Below are positions 10,678-19,996 of a stretch of DNA of 64,000 bases, one piece after another (position 1 is the first letter of the stretch; each line of letters begins with the position of its first letter). The notes under the pieces were generated by a model. It was not told where the DNA came from and ran no database searches. It worked only from the letters and a program-made list of their open reading frames with translations. The stretch covers positions 682,001 to 746,000 of the forward strand of contig NZ_KB904188.1 of assembly GCF_000380005.1 (NCBI RefSeq), written 5' to 3'. Position numbers and translations under genes: made by a program. The stretch is from Streptococcus didelphis DSM 15616 (GTDB lineage: Bacteria; Bacillota; Bacilli; Lactobacillales; Streptococcaceae).

Positions 10678-12177
10678 CTAGTTCTTATTTGCTCGACCAT
10701 ATAATTCTGTTAAATGAATCAAGTACTCTTTATGGCTATCTTTTATCTCATCTGATAGCATTCGCCATTGCCAGTTTCCACCTACTGTATTTGGCATGTT
10801 CATGCGACTATCAGCATCTTTATCTAGTAGGTCTTGCATACATAAAATAGCAATGTCACCAACAGAAGCAAAGATGGTTCTTAGCATAGCCTTTGTAATC
10901 GTCTCTTCGGTAGAACGATGAATGTAGCTGTCAACAAAACGTGCCTGTTTAACAGTTAAATTTTCATACCAGCCATTAACCACCTCATTATCATGAGTAC
11001 CTGTGTAAACTACACAATTCTTATGGTAGCGATGTGGCAAGTCAAGGCTCTGACTTGTTTGATCATATAAACCAAATTCTAAAATTTTCATGCCAGGAAA
11101 TCCAGTAGCTGCTAAAAGCTTTTCTGCTCTTTCATCAACGTAGCCTAAATTTTCAGCTATAATTGGCAATTCACCTAATTCCTCACGTACAGTAGCAAAT
11201 AGGTCAAAGCCGGGAGCAGATGACCAGCGACCATTTTTAGCAGTTGTATCGCCACCAGGAATTTCCCAGAAATCAGAAAATCCTTTAAAGTGATCAATTC
11301 TGACCTTGTCATAAAGTTTAAAGCTTTCTTTAATACGTTCTATCCACCAAGCAAAGCCAGTCTTTTGATGATTTTCCCAGTTATAGATAGGATTTCCCCA
11401 TAGCTGACCATCCTCACTGAAGCCATCTGCTGGAACACCAGCTATGTATAAAGGTTTCTTATCAGCATCAACCTTAAATAATTCCGGCATCGTCCAGACT
11501 TCAACACTATCAGCAGAAATATAAATTGGCATGTCACCAATAATTTGAATCCCATTTGCATTAGCATAAAGTTTTAATTCAAGCCATTGTTGATAAAAGA
11601 AATATTGACATACCTTATGATATAGGATTTTATCAGCTAACTTAGCTCTGTAGGCTTCTAGGGCAGCTGCTTCTCTTTTTACAATTGAAAGGTCATCCCA
11701 TTCTTGCAAAGCTTTATTTCCGAAGTATTCCTTAATCGCCATAAACTCAGCAAAATCACTTAACCAAGTGGCATTTTTTTCAAAAGCTTCTAGCTCATTT
11801 TTACCATCTGGATTGACTAAGAAATTCTGCACAGCCTTTTCCAAAATTGGACGTCTACTTTTAAAAATCTGTGCGTAATCAACAGATTGAGGATTAGCAC
11901 CAAAGTTAATACCTTGAAAATCCTCTTTTTCTAAATAACCCGTCTTAAGTAGCAAGTCAAAATCTATAAAGTGTGTATTACCTGCTATTGCAGAAAAGGA
12001 CTGATAGGGTGAATCGCCAAAACTTGTTGTTGAGAGTGGTAAAATCTGCCAATAGGTTTGTTTACATTCTCTTAAAAAATCAATAAAATCATAAGCAGAC
12101 TTACCAAAAGTTCCAATGCCAAAATCACCAGGAAGGGAACTAATATGCATTAGTATACCGCTTGCTCGGTTATTCAT
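10678..12177 (-). CDS. malQ: 4-alpha-glucanotransferase (amylomaltase)
   Basis: A 499-residue GH77 enzyme that rearranges maltooligosaccharides. Seen: RASGILMHISSLPGDFGIG at the N-terminus, nucleophile region VRIDHFKGF, acid/base IIAENLG and THDNEV. The start was moved to MNNRASG at 12177 because AAGGAG lies just upstream; the longer frame would run through the promoter and operator at 12211-12239. First gene of malQP. Confidence 0.95.
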   Translation of the reverse strand: MNNRASGILMHISSLPGDFGIGTFGKSAYDFIDFLRECKQTYWQILPLSTTSFGDSPYQSFSAIAGNTHFIDFDLLLKTGYLEKEDFQGINFGANPQSVDYAQIFKSRRPILEKAVQNFLVNPDGKNELEAFEKNATWLSDFAEFMAIKEYFGNKALQEWDDLSIVKREAAALEAYRAKLADKILYHKVCQYFFYQQWLELKLYANANGIQIIGDMPIYISADSVEVWTMPELFKVDADKKPLYIAGVPADGFSEDGQLWGNPIYNWENHQKTGFAWWIERIKESFKLYDKVRIDHFKGFSDFWEIPGGDTTAKNGRWSSAPGFDLFATVREELGELPIIAENLGYVDERAEKLLAATGFPGMKILEFGLYDQTSQSLDLPHRYHKNCVVYTGTHDNEVVNGWYENLTVKQARFVDSYIHRSTEETITKAMLRTIFASVGDIAILCMQDLLDKDADSRMNMPNTVGGNWQWRMLSDEIKDSHKEYLIHLTELYGRANKN

Positions 12178-12210
12178 AATATACTCCTTGTCTATTGTGA
12201 CTATGAAAAA

Positions 12211-12239
12211 ATTATAGCGCAAGCGTTTGCGTAAGTCAA
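12211..12239 (-). promoter_or_regulatory. malQP promoter with embedded MalR-type operator
   Basis: Reading the minus strand, TTGACT (12239-12234), a 17-nt spacer and a perfect TATAAT (12216-12211) form a strong promoter. The spacer is a near-palindrome (GCAAACGCTTGC core) typical of LacI-family operators, so bound repressor would cover both boxes. MalR, encoded just upstream, is the obvious binder. Resemblance to cre leaves CcpA as an additional possibility. Confidence 0.85.
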
Positions 12240-12243
12240 TACT

Positions 12244-12275
12244 AAAAAGTAACATTCTTGAAAATGCTACCTTTT
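12244..12275 (-). terminator. Probable terminator of malR
   Basis: A 13-bp AT-rich stem with two G-T pairs (12244-12256 against 12263-12275) ends in a T run on the minus strand, directly after the malR stop and before the malQP promoter. It would separate malR from malQP transcription. Confidence 0.55.
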
Positions 12276-12277
12276 CA

Positions 12278-13297
12278 TTATTTACTAATATCCCTGACAC
12301 TTTCTCTCACTTTTAAGGTGAAGGGGACTATTATTTTCTGACTCAAAGCATGATCTTTACTATTAATAATTTCTAAGAGTTGCTTAAAACTGGTCTTACC
12401 TAAATTGTCAACATTAATATCAAAGGTTGTAAGGTAAGGATGGATTAATTTTGAATAAGTTGAATTATTAAATGTTATCAAAGAAATATCATCTGGAATA
12501 GACAAACCATAATAAGAAAGAAGCTGCATTATTCTTACAGAAATGATATCACCTATCACAATTAAGGCACTTGCCTTAAAGTTTAAAATCGTTTTTATTA
12601 ATTCTTCCACTCCAACTGGATCACTACGATCAAAAAGCAACATGGGCTTTGTCTCTAAACCAAGTTTAAAAGAGCCTTTCAAGTAACCAATGTAGCGTTC
12701 TGAAGCGACTTCTGATTCCAAATCATCTGTAATGAATAAGATTTTCTGGTGGCTTTTTTCATATAAATAATTGACAGCTGTCTTTGCCATTAATTGATTA
12801 TCATTATCGATATAAGTAATCTGATTTTCATCCCCTTCTGGGGCACCCACAATGACAAAGGGGATTTTATTGGTCAATAGGTATTTTCTAACGGGATCAT
12901 TTTGTTCTGAATAAAGAATAATAAAACCATCTACTCGCTTTTGCAGATGCATTAACTTTACTTGTTCTTCTAAGTCATCTACTGTCATAGCTGTGGCTAT
13001 TGAAACTGTAAAATGTTGCGACTTGGCTTCATTAGTAATGGTTGATAAGATCTGCATAAAGAAGGGTTCACTAAGCCTGTCTTTAAAAGTAATTGGTGGG
13101 AATACTAGACCTATATTTTGTGTTAAGCCACTAGCCAACATTTGAGCTGCTACATTGGGGACATAACCTAGCTCTTGCATAGCTCTTCTAACTTTTTCTT
13201 TAGTTTTCTGAGAAATAGAATGATTATCTTTTAATACCCTACTAACAGTAGAGGGATTTACACCAGCTTTAGAAGCCACATCTTTTATTGTTACCAT
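12278..13297 (-). CDS. malR: LacI-family maltose operon regulator
   Basis: A 339-residue LacI/GalR repressor. The N-terminal helix-turn-helix MVTIKDVASKAGVNPSTVSRVL is followed by the hinge and a periplasmic-binding-like sensor domain. It lies between its two presumed targets, the malQP and malXFG promoters, each with a matching operator. By family precedent it represses until maltose or maltodextrin is present. A pneumococcal MalR-like role is inferred from position. Confidence 0.92.
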   Translation of the reverse strand: MVTIKDVASKAGVNPSTVSRVLKDNHSISQKTKEKVRRAMQELGYVPNVAAQMLASGLTQNIGLVFPPITFKDRLSEPFFMQILSTITNEAKSQHFTVSIATAMTVDDLEEQVKLMHLQKRVDGFIILYSEQNDPVRKYLLTNKIPFVIVGAPEGDENQITYIDNDNQLMAKTAVNYLYEKSHQKILFITDDLESEVASERYIGYLKGSFKLGLETKPMLLFDRSDPVGVEELIKTILNFKASALIVIGDIISVRIMQLLSYYGLSIPDDISLITFNNSTYSKLIHPYLTTFDINVDNLGKTSFKQLLEIINSKDHALSQKIIVPFTLKVRESVRDISK

Positions 13298-13449
13298 TAT
13301 TAACTCCGTTTTTAAGAAAATTTGTTCTCTATCAAACTTTTCTTTATTCCTTTTTATTATACAATTATCTTTTTAAAAAGCAATGTTTTCTTTGATAGCG
13401 GTTCCTATTTATATTTCTAAGCGATTTAAATAAAAAAATCAAAAAACTA

Positions 13450-13478
13450 TTGACTTTTTCTGCAAACGGTTGCATAAT
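13450..13478 (+). promoter_or_regulatory. malXFG promoter with MalR/cre-type operator
   Basis: TTGACT (13450-13455), 17 nt, then CATAAT (13473-13478). The spacer carries TGCAAACGGTTGCA (13461-13474), which fits both the LacI-family operator seen in front of malQP and the CcpA cre pattern TGNNANCGNTNNCA. Both mal transcription units thus share the same operator placement. The malX ribosome-binding site AGGAGG follows at 13499-13504. Confidence 0.85.
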
Positions 13479-13512
13479 AGAGGTATAAAATATTTCTTAG
13501 GAGGAAATAGCT

Positions 13513-14763
13513 ATGAAATCATGGCAAAAAATTATCGTTGGTGGAGCAAGTTTAACTCTTGCTAGTACACTTTTAGTAGGATGTGCTTCCGGTTCAAAAG
13601 AAAAAACTGAATCTGCTGCTTCTGACTCTAAAACTATTAAATTATGGGTTCCAACTGGAGCAAAAAAATCTTATGCTGATACAGTAGCTAAGTTTGAAAA
13701 AGATTCTGGTTATAAGGTTAAAGTCGTTGAATCAGAAGATCCTAAAGCACAGGAAAAAATTAAAAAAGATGCAAGTACTGCTGCTGACGTATTCTCACTT
13801 CCTCATGACCAATTAGGACAACTTGTAGAATCAGGTACTATCCAAGAAGTTCCTGAACAATACTCAAAAGATATTGCTAAAACAGCTACAGAACAAGCCA
13901 TTGTTGGTGCGCAATACAAGGGTAAAACCTATGCCTTCCCATTTGGTATTGAATCACAAGTTCTTTACTATAATAAAGAAAAATTAAGTCCTGAAGACCT
14001 TACTTCATATGAAACTATTACAGAAAAAGCAAGCTTTGGTGGAACATTTAAACAAGCTAACTCCTATGTGACAGGTCCATTATTTATGTCTGTTGGCAAT
14101 ACCCTATTTGGTGAAAATGGTGAAGACGCTAAAGGAACTAACTGGGGAAATGAAAAAGGTGTTGCTGTTCTCAAATGGATTGCAGACCAAAAAAATAATA
14201 AAGGTTTTGTTAGCTTAGATGCAAACAATGTTATGTCTAAATTTGGTGATGGCTCAGTTGCTTCATTTGAATCAGGGCCATGGGATTATGCTGCTGCACA
14301 AGAAGCCATTGGTAAAGATAAACTTGGGGTTGCTGTTTATCCAAAAGTAACTATTGGTGGCGAAACTGTCCAACAAAAAGCCTTCTTAGGTGTTAAACTC
14401 TATGCTGTTAACCAAGCACCAGCAAATGGTGATACAAAACGTATTGCTGCAAGTTACAAATTAGCATCTTATTTAACTGATGCTGAAAGCCAAGAAAAAC
14501 AATTCAAAGCACGTAACATTGTTCCATCTAACAAAGACGTTCAAGCTTCAGAAGCTGTTCAATCAAATGAACTTGCTAAAACTGTTATCACAATGGGTTC
14601 ATCTAAAGACTACACTGTAGTTATGCCAAAACTTAGCCAAATGGCAACATTCTGGACTGAAAGTGCTGCTATCTTAAGTGATGCTTACAATGGTAAAATC
14701 AAAGAAAGCGACTACTTGAACAAATTGAAACAATTTGATAAAGATATTGCCAACGCAAAATAA
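13513..14763 (+). CDS. malX: Maltodextrin-binding lipoprotein
   Basis: A 416-residue solute-binding protein of the CUT1 sugar ABC class. The signal peptide ends in lipobox LVGC with Cys24, giving a membrane-anchored lipoprotein. The mature part starts with KTIKLWVPTGAKKSYADTV, typical of maltose-binding proteins. AGGAGG lies 8 nt before the ATG. It is the first gene of malX-malF-malG; no ATPase gene is present, so the importer presumably uses a shared MsmK/MalK-type ATPase encoded elsewhere. Confidence 0.95.
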   Translation: MKSWQKIIVGGASLTLASTLLVGCASGSKEKTESAASDSKTIKLWVPTGAKKSYADTVAKFEKDSGYKVKVVESEDPKAQEKIKKDASTAADVFSLPHDQLGQLVESGTIQEVPEQYSKDIAKTATEQAIVGAQYKGKTYAFPFGIESQVLYYNKEKLSPEDLTSYETITEKASFGGTFKQANSYVTGPLFMSVGNTLFGENGEDAKGTNWGNEKGVAVLKWIADQKNNKGFVSLDANNVMSKFGDGSVASFESGPWDYAAAQEAIGKDKLGVAVYPKVTIGGETVQQKAFLGVKLYAVNQAPANGDTKRIAASYKLASYLTDAESQEKQFKARNIVPSNKDVQASEAVQSNELAKTVITMGSSKDYTVVMPKLSQMATFWTESAAILSDAYNGKIKESDYLNKLKQFDKDIANAK

Positions 14764-14829
14764 ATTTAAACTTAAAAGCAAGTTACTGGTGAGAATTAAT
14801 GGCTCCATAGGATGATTCTCTTCCTTAAG

Positions 14830-14885
14830 GGAGTGGAACTAAGGTTCCTTACTTTTAGGATTTAGTTCCACTCCTACTTGTTTTT
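14830..14885 (+). terminator. Strong hairpin between malX and malF (attenuating terminator)
   Basis: A perfect 13-bp stem GGAGTGGAACTAA (14830-14842) against TTAGTTCCACTCC (14862-14874) is followed by a T-rich stretch. It probably limits read-through from malX to the permease genes or protects the malX 3' end, giving more binding protein than permease. Confidence 0.75.
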
Positions 14886-14892
14886 CTTATAT

Positions 14893-14934
14893 GTAGCATA
14901 GTGCTACTTAAACCTTTAAAAGCTTAAAGGTTTA
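14893..14934 (+). promoter_or_regulatory. Further stem-loops in the malX-malF spacer
   Basis: Two more inverted repeats follow the main hairpin: GTAGCA/TGCTAC around 14893-14907 and an almost perfect palindrome TAAACCTTT (14909-14917) against AAAGGTTTA (14926-14934). Neither has a T run. They may be mRNA processing or stability elements; the role is inference. Confidence 0.45.
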
Positions 14935-15008
14935 GGTAACACATTTCTATATTACTACTCATTAATTTTTTGAGATAATTAATGAATCCTAGACAAAGGA
15001 GATTTTTT

Positions 15009-16370
15009 ATGACTCACACAAACTTGAAGCAACAAGTAACTGTGTCAGAAGCCCTTAAAAAAGGAGGGATAGATATCAAGCTATCAGCTCTGATTATGGG
15101 TTTTGCAAATCTTGCAAATAAACAGTTTGTTAAGGGCTTACTTTTCTTATTAAGTGAAATTGTTTTCGTAATTTCCTTTTTTTCACAGATTATTCCTGCT
15201 ATCGCAGGTTTATTTACCCTAGGTAGCCAGACACAAGGAATGACAACAAAAGTCATTGACGGTATTAAAATCCAGGTGGCGGTAGATGGTGATAATTCCA
15301 TGCTAATGCTTATCTTTGGACTAGCATCACTGATTTTTTGCGCTATCTTCTGCTATATCTACTGGTGTAACCTGAAAAGTGCTCGTAATCTTTATATTAT
15401 TAAAAATTCTGGAGAAAAGATTCCAACTTTCAAAGAAGATTTTCAAACACTAGCAAATGGTCGCTTCCATATTACCTTAATGATTATTCCTTTAATTGGG
15501 GTCTTACTCTTTACAGTCTTACCTCTTATCTATATGATTTGTCTGGCCTTTACTAACTTCGACCATAATCATTTACCACCAAAATCCTTATTTGATTGGG
15601 TTGGATTTGCTAACTTTAGAAATATTTTTACTGGTCGTATGGCTGGAACATTCTTTCCTGTCCTATCCTGGACCTTAATTTGGGCTGTTTTTGCAACAGT
15701 AACCAACTTCTTCTTTGGGATTATTCTAGCTTTATTGATTAACACCAAGGGATTAAAATTCAAAAAAATGTGGCGTACAATCTTTGTCATTACAATTGCT
15801 GTCCCATTGTTTATCTCACTTCTAATCATGAGAAATCTGCTAAATGATCAAGGACCTTTAAATGCCTTACTCATGAATATTGGTTTAATCCATCATCCCC
15901 TACCCTTCTTGTCTGATCCACTATGGGCTAAGTTTTCTATTATCTTTGTAAACATGTGGGTGGGAATTCCTTTCACTATGTTAATTGCAACTGGGATTAT
16001 TATGAACTTACCAAGGGAACAAATTGAAGCTGCTGAAATTGATGGGGCAAGCAAATTCCAGATTTTTACCTCAATTACCTTCCCGCAAATTCTTATTATT
16101 ATGACACCTACCCTCATCCAACAATTTATTGGTAATATTAATAACTTTAATGTTATCTACTTGTTAACTGGTGGAGGTCCTACTAACTCACATTACTATC
16201 AAGCTGGAACAACTGACCTACTGGTTACCTGGCTCTATAAATTAACTGTTACAGCTGCAGACTACAACATTGCCTCTGTTATTGGTATTTTAATCTTTGC
16301 AGTATCAGCTATCTTTAGTCTCTTGGCTTATACAAGAACCGCATCTTATAAGGAAGGGGTTGCTAAATAA
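15009..16370 (+). CDS. malF: Maltodextrin ABC transporter permease MalF
   Basis: A 453-residue CUT1 permease. The N-terminal half has extra hydrophobic segments before the usual six-helix permease core. The ATPase-contact EAA loop is visible as EAAEIDGASKFQIFTSITFP. The start was set at MTHTNLKQQ because AAAGGAG lies 6 nt upstream; the frame opens earlier at 14982. It overlaps malG by one base (TAATG). Works with MalG and MalX in the cell membrane. Confidence 0.94.
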   Translation: MTHTNLKQQVTVSEALKKGGIDIKLSALIMGFANLANKQFVKGLLFLLSEIVFVISFFSQIIPAIAGLFTLGSQTQGMTTKVIDGIKIQVAVDGDNSMLMLIFGLASLIFCAIFCYIYWCNLKSARNLYIIKNSGEKIPTFKEDFQTLANGRFHITLMIIPLIGVLLFTVLPLIYMICLAFTNFDHNHLPPKSLFDWVGFANFRNIFTGRMAGTFFPVLSWTLIWAVFATVTNFFFGIILALLINTKGLKFKKMWRTIFVITIAVPLFISLLIMRNLLNDQGPLNALLMNIGLIHHPLPFLSDPLWAKFSIIFVNMWVGIPFTMLIATGIIMNLPREQIEAAEIDGASKFQIFTSITFPQILIIMTPTLIQQFIGNINNFNVIYLLTGGGPTNSHYYQAGTTDLLVTWLYKLTVTAADYNIASVIGILIFAVSAIFSLLAYTRTASYKEGVAK

Positions 16371-17206
16371 TGAAAAACAAACATCGCTTTCAATTAGGTG
16401 TAGTTTACCTAATACTTATCCTTCTTTCCATCCTTTGGCTCTTCCCAATTGTTTGGGTTATCCTAACAAGTCTACGTGGAGAAGGTGCAGCCTATGTCAA
16501 CTACTTCATACCTAAGACACTGACACTAGATAACTATATTAAACTCTTTAGCAATGAATCCTTCCCATTTGCTCGCTGGTTTATGAATACTTTTATTGTT
16601 GCCACCTTTACTTGTATCATCTCTACCTTTATCACGGTAGCAATGGCTTACGCATTAAGTCGGATTAAGTTTAAACACCGTAATGGCTTTCTTAAAATAG
16701 CCTTGGTCTTAAATATGTTTCCTGGTTTTATGAGCATGATTGCAGTTTATTACATCTTAAAAGCCCTAGGCTTAACACAAACATTAACAGCACTAGTATT
16801 TGTATACTCAGCAGGAGCTGCTTTGACCTTCTATATTGCTAAAGGCTTCTTTGATACTATTCCTTATTCCTTAGATGAATCAGCTATGATTGATGGGGCT
16901 TCCCGTTTAGATATTTTTCTAAAAATTACCCTACCACTCTCTAAGCCTATTATCGTCTACACAGCCCTTCTAGCATTCATGGGTCCGTGGATTGATTTCA
17001 TCTTTGCTCAGGTTATCTTAGGGGATGCTACCAGCAAATACACTGTAGCCATTGGTTTATTCTCAATGCTTCAACCAGATACAATTAATTACTGGTTTAA
17101 AGCCTTTACTGCTGGATCTATTCTAATAGCGATACCAATTACGCTACTCTTTATGGTTATGCAAAAATACTATGTAGAAGGTATCACTGGAGGATCTGTA
17201 AAATAA
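16370..17206 (+). CDS. malG: Maltodextrin ABC transporter permease MalG
   Basis: A 278-residue six-helix permease with the EAA loop DESAMIDGASRLDIFLKITLP. It is coupled to malF by a one-base overlap and is followed by a strong terminator at 17262-17304, so malXFG ends here. Confidence 0.94.
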   Translation: MKNKHRFQLGVVYLILILLSILWLFPIVWVILTSLRGEGAAYVNYFIPKTLTLDNYIKLFSNESFPFARWFMNTFIVATFTCIISTFITVAMAYALSRIKFKHRNGFLKIALVLNMFPGFMSMIAVYYILKALGLTQTLTALVFVYSAGAALTFYIAKGFFDTIPYSLDESAMIDGASRLDIFLKITLPLSKPIIVYTALLAFMGPWIDFIFAQVILGDATSKYTVAIGLFSMLQPDTINYWFKAFTAGSILIAIPITLLFMVMQKYYVEGITGGSVK

Positions 17207-17261
17207 GAGTCTAGAAGTGGAACTTCTAATGATTAAGATACTAAAAAATTAAGAAGACAAG

Positions 17262-17304
17262 AAAACCCCAATCATTCTGGAATCTAGAATGATTGGGGTT
17301 TTTT
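17262..17304 (+). terminator. Terminator of malXFG
   Basis: A perfect 17-bp stem (17262-17278 against 17286-17302) with seven-base loop GGAATCT and a T run. The A-rich 5' flank means it may also work leftward. Confidence 0.9.
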
Positions 17305-17397
17305 AGCTTTTAAAATAAATTTTATTAAAAACATTATTTTCCTGAGAAAAAGATATTTGCTAAGCCTTAATAATGAGTATATGTACAGAAAAAATAA

Positions 17398-17437
17398 ACA
17401 AAAAACGGGCTCTGTCTAGAACAGAACCAAGTTTTTT
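17398..17437 (-). terminator. Terminator after the hydrolase/dlt unit
   Basis: On the minus strand GGTTCTGT pairs with ACAGAGCC (one G-T pair) around a TCTAG-type loop and is followed by six T. It is placed about 60 bp after the hydrolase stop and would end the dlt-hydrolase transcript. Confidence 0.75.
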
Positions 17438-17498
17438 AGTAATCATAATATAGAATTTCGAGTCCATCAAAAACTCTAAACTCCAGCTTTATTCTTAT

Positions 17499-18467
17499 TT
17501 AATCACTGAGAATAAAGTCTGCAATTTTCTTACGGGCTGCTTTCGCCTCTCTGATTGGAAAGATAGCATAGGCGTGAATCATCTTATCTGCCACTATTAA
17601 TTGATTTTCACAAGCTTCTCTTGTTAATCGTTTATGTAAATTAATAATATCTGGATAAAAAATTTCTCTCGTTCCAACAAAACTTATAATCTTAGGTAAA
17701 TCATGATAGGAACCATAGAGAGGACTAACATAGGGTGATAAGATTTCTTCTTTACTGCCTGCCCATAATTCTCCAATATCTTTTAAGCGACCTGCATCCA
17801 AGTAAGCTTCTGATGCTTCAAATGTTTTATAGTCTTGATTGGCCAAACTAACATCTAACCATGGTGATAAAAGAATAAGTTGCTTGGGCTGTGGTGCACT
17901 TTGGTGATCTCTAATATATTGTGCAAAAGCTAAAGCCATACCACCACCTGAGGAATCACCAACCACACTAACTTTATTTGCTTTACCTGATAAAGAAAAC
18001 TGCTTATAAGCCTTAACTAGTTTAGGATAAACATCTTTGTAAGTGGCATAGGGAGCTCTTTCAAAATTAGGAAAGACAAGTTTAGCATTTGTTAATTGAA
18101 TGAGATGCTTGATTGTGTTAAAGTGTAACTTTTCTGGCCTTCTTAAATACACACTTCCATATAGGTAAAAAATAAGTGGCTGATTCTCATCTTTTTGATC
18201 ATTGATAATAAAAACCTGCATTCCATCAATATCATATTCTTGAGTTGAAAATCCAACCAAGCTTTCGGGATTATCCAAGCGATAAGGAATATTTCGACGT
18301 CGTTGGGTTTCAATACCCTGATAATCATCTACTTTCTTAGACAGTTTATATTTACGATAATCAAACATTTTCTCAATCAGCCAACTTGATAAAGAACGCT
18401 TTTGACCATACTCAATAACTAAAATAAAAGATACTAAACTCAACAAGAGGACGATAGCAACTAACAA
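17499..18467 (-). CDS. Alpha/beta hydrolase, membrane-anchored esterase-like
   Basis: A 322-residue HSL-type alpha/beta hydrolase. One N-terminal membrane segment (about residues 2-19) precedes the catalytic domain. Nucleophile elbow GDSSGG at 170-175 has Ser172; LYGS near 102 replaces the usual HGG oxyanion motif; a late His is in KMIHAYAIF. It begins with TTG preceded by AAGG. It lies 27 bp after dltD with no terminator between, so it is probably co-transcribed with dlt. The substrate is unknown; an envelope ester is plausible. Confidence 0.8.
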   Translation of the reverse strand: MLVAIVLLLSLVSFILVIEYGQKRSLSSWLIEKMFDYRKYKLSKKVDDYQGIETQRRRNIPYRLDNPESLVGFSTQEYDIDGMQVFIINDQKDENQPLIFYLYGSVYLRRPEKLHFNTIKHLIQLTNAKLVFPNFERAPYATYKDVYPKLVKAYKQFSLSGKANKVSVVGDSSGGGMALAFAQYIRDHQSAPQPKQLILLSPWLDVSLANQDYKTFEASEAYLDAGRLKDIGELWAGSKEEILSPYVSPLYGSYHDLPKIISFVGTREIFYPDIINLHKRLTREACENQLIVADKMIHAYAIFPIREAKAARKKIADFILSD

Positions 18468-18494
18468 TTCTAACCTTCTTTCCTAAATTATTTT

Positions 18495-19748
18495 TTAAAA
18501 TCCATCCCTTGCAAGGGCCCAGCCTTTTGTATAAAAATAAGGATCTAAATCATAATGGTCTACCTGATCATTACCTTCTAAAAATAGCTGTACCTTTTTA
18601 TCAAACTCTAACCAGCCATTCCAACCTATATGGATGGTATCTTGCATAAAGTAAGGATCTCCACCCCTTTCAGAAAAATCAACAATATTGGTAAATCCTT
18701 GACTCTCTAATTGGTACTTGATCTTTTTTACAGCCTGCTGATATTTTTTTTGATTTAAACCAGTATAGTTAGCCCACTTTTTATTAACAGGGGGAATAAC
18801 AAACAGAACTTGAACATTTTTTTGTTCAAACTGAGATAAGAGTAATTGAAAATCATTATATTCCGGAGAAACTACATAAGAATACTTCATTTGAAGATTT
18901 TTATATAGTTGGAATTGCGGAGCGATACGCTTAGAAAAGAAGAAATTCTGAATCCCAAACTTATTATTACTTGTTCCTTCCTTACCTCTTCTAGAAGCAA
19001 GTTCATGCAAGCGACTGTACGAAAAGTTTTTGGGTAATCCTTGAGTTCTTGGAATAATTCTTGTCTGATAATTATCAGATTTATTGAAATGGCTAAATAA
19101 AGACTCTTCCCTTAAGGAAACTTTCTCTAAGAAATATAGGACTTTTTTGTCAAAAGCACTTAAGGCCTTTCCTTGACTAACCTTTCTTAAATAACTTGAT
19201 AAAACAACACTAGGATTAACTGAAAGCAGTCTTTTAGCTGCATACTCATATTCAGCATCTTTGTTATTTGCTTGAAGTAAGAAAGCAATGATTTGTGAAT
19301 TAGATAAGTATTTTTGGACAGCTGTTGCTTCTGTACCTTTTTGAGTAAACCATTGTGGTGAAATTACAAAAATAGCTTTTTTTCCACTAATATCTTGGTT
19401 AAATTGTTGTAACCCAAAATATTGTGATAGGGATTGTGTGCCACGTTTACCAATTAAAAAGGGTCTATATGATCTATCATATTTTTCAGCTAAAACAGAA
19501 GGGTGCATACTATCCATCCTGCTCCATTCACTAGAACCAAAGAAAGGTACAAAGAGAATATTCTTATCTGAAAAAGCCTGTTTCTTAATCAATCCATTTT
19601 TAAAAGAGGTATCTGTTAAGGAAACCGCATTTACCTTTTCTTCCTTAATATCATGTTTAAGATGAGATGGGAAGGAAAAAATAGTGATTATTACCAAGCC
19701 TAGAGCAAGTAAAACTGGTCCAAAAATTAGCCACAGCTTTTTAAGCAT
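18495..19748 (-). CDS. dltD: D-alanyl-lipoteichoic acid biosynthesis protein DltD
   Basis: A 417-residue DltD. One N-terminal membrane anchor (about residues 5-27) is followed by an extracellular SGNH-like domain. In the known pathway it acts outside the membrane in the last step of D-alanine transfer to lipoteichoic acid. FFGSSEW near residue 70 and [10 protein letters not shown] near the C-terminus are the expected catalytic segments. It overlaps dltC by 8 bp. Confidence 0.95.
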   Translation of the reverse strand: MLKKLWLIFGPVLLALGLVIITIFSFPSHLKHDIKEEKVNAVSLTDTSFKNGLIKKQAFSDKNILFVPFFGSSEWSRMDSMHPSVLAEKYDRSYRPFLIGKRGTQSLSQYFGLQQFNQDISGKKAIFVISPQWFTQKGTEATAVQKYLSNSQIIAFLLQANNKDAEYEYAAKRLLSVNPSVVLSSYLRKVSQGKALSAFDKKVLYFLEKVSLREESLFSHFNKSDNYQTRIIPRTQGLPKNFSYSRLHELASRRGKEGTSNNKFGIQNFFFSKRIAPQFQLYKNLQMKYSYVVSPEYNDFQLLLSQFEQKNVQVLFVIPPVNKKWANYTGLNQKKYQQAVKKIKYQLESQGFTNIVDFSERGGDPYFMQDTIHIGWNGWLEFDKKVQLFLEGNDQVDHYDLDPYFYTKGWALARDGF

Positions 19749-19980
19749 TTTTTAATTCCTCAACACCTTGAATAATTTTGTTAACGGTATTCCAATCTTC
19801 ACGACCAAATTCTGAGATAGGAACTTTAATATTAAAGATTGACTCTAATTCCACAATTAATTCAACTGTTCCTAAACTATCTAAAACACCTGCATCAAAT
19901 AAATCTTCATCTAAAATATCAGAGACATCTTCCATAAATAAACGATCAAATAATTCAATAATAATTTCTTCTGTTGTCAT
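19741..19980 (-). CDS. dltC: D-alanine carrier protein DltC
   Basis: A 79-residue acyl-carrier-type protein. Ser35 in LDSLGTVEL is the phosphopantetheine attachment site to which DltA loads D-alanine. The start was chosen at [11 protein letters not shown] (19980), matching family length; the frame opens 16 codons earlier inside the dltB end. It sits 16 bp after dltB and overlaps dltD. Confidence 0.95.
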   Translation of the reverse strand: MTTEEIIIELFDRLFMEDVSDILDEDLFDAGVLDSLGTVELIVELESIFNIKVPISEFGREDWNTVNKIIQGVEELKNA

Positions 19981-19996
19981 AACTTTCTTCTTTCTA

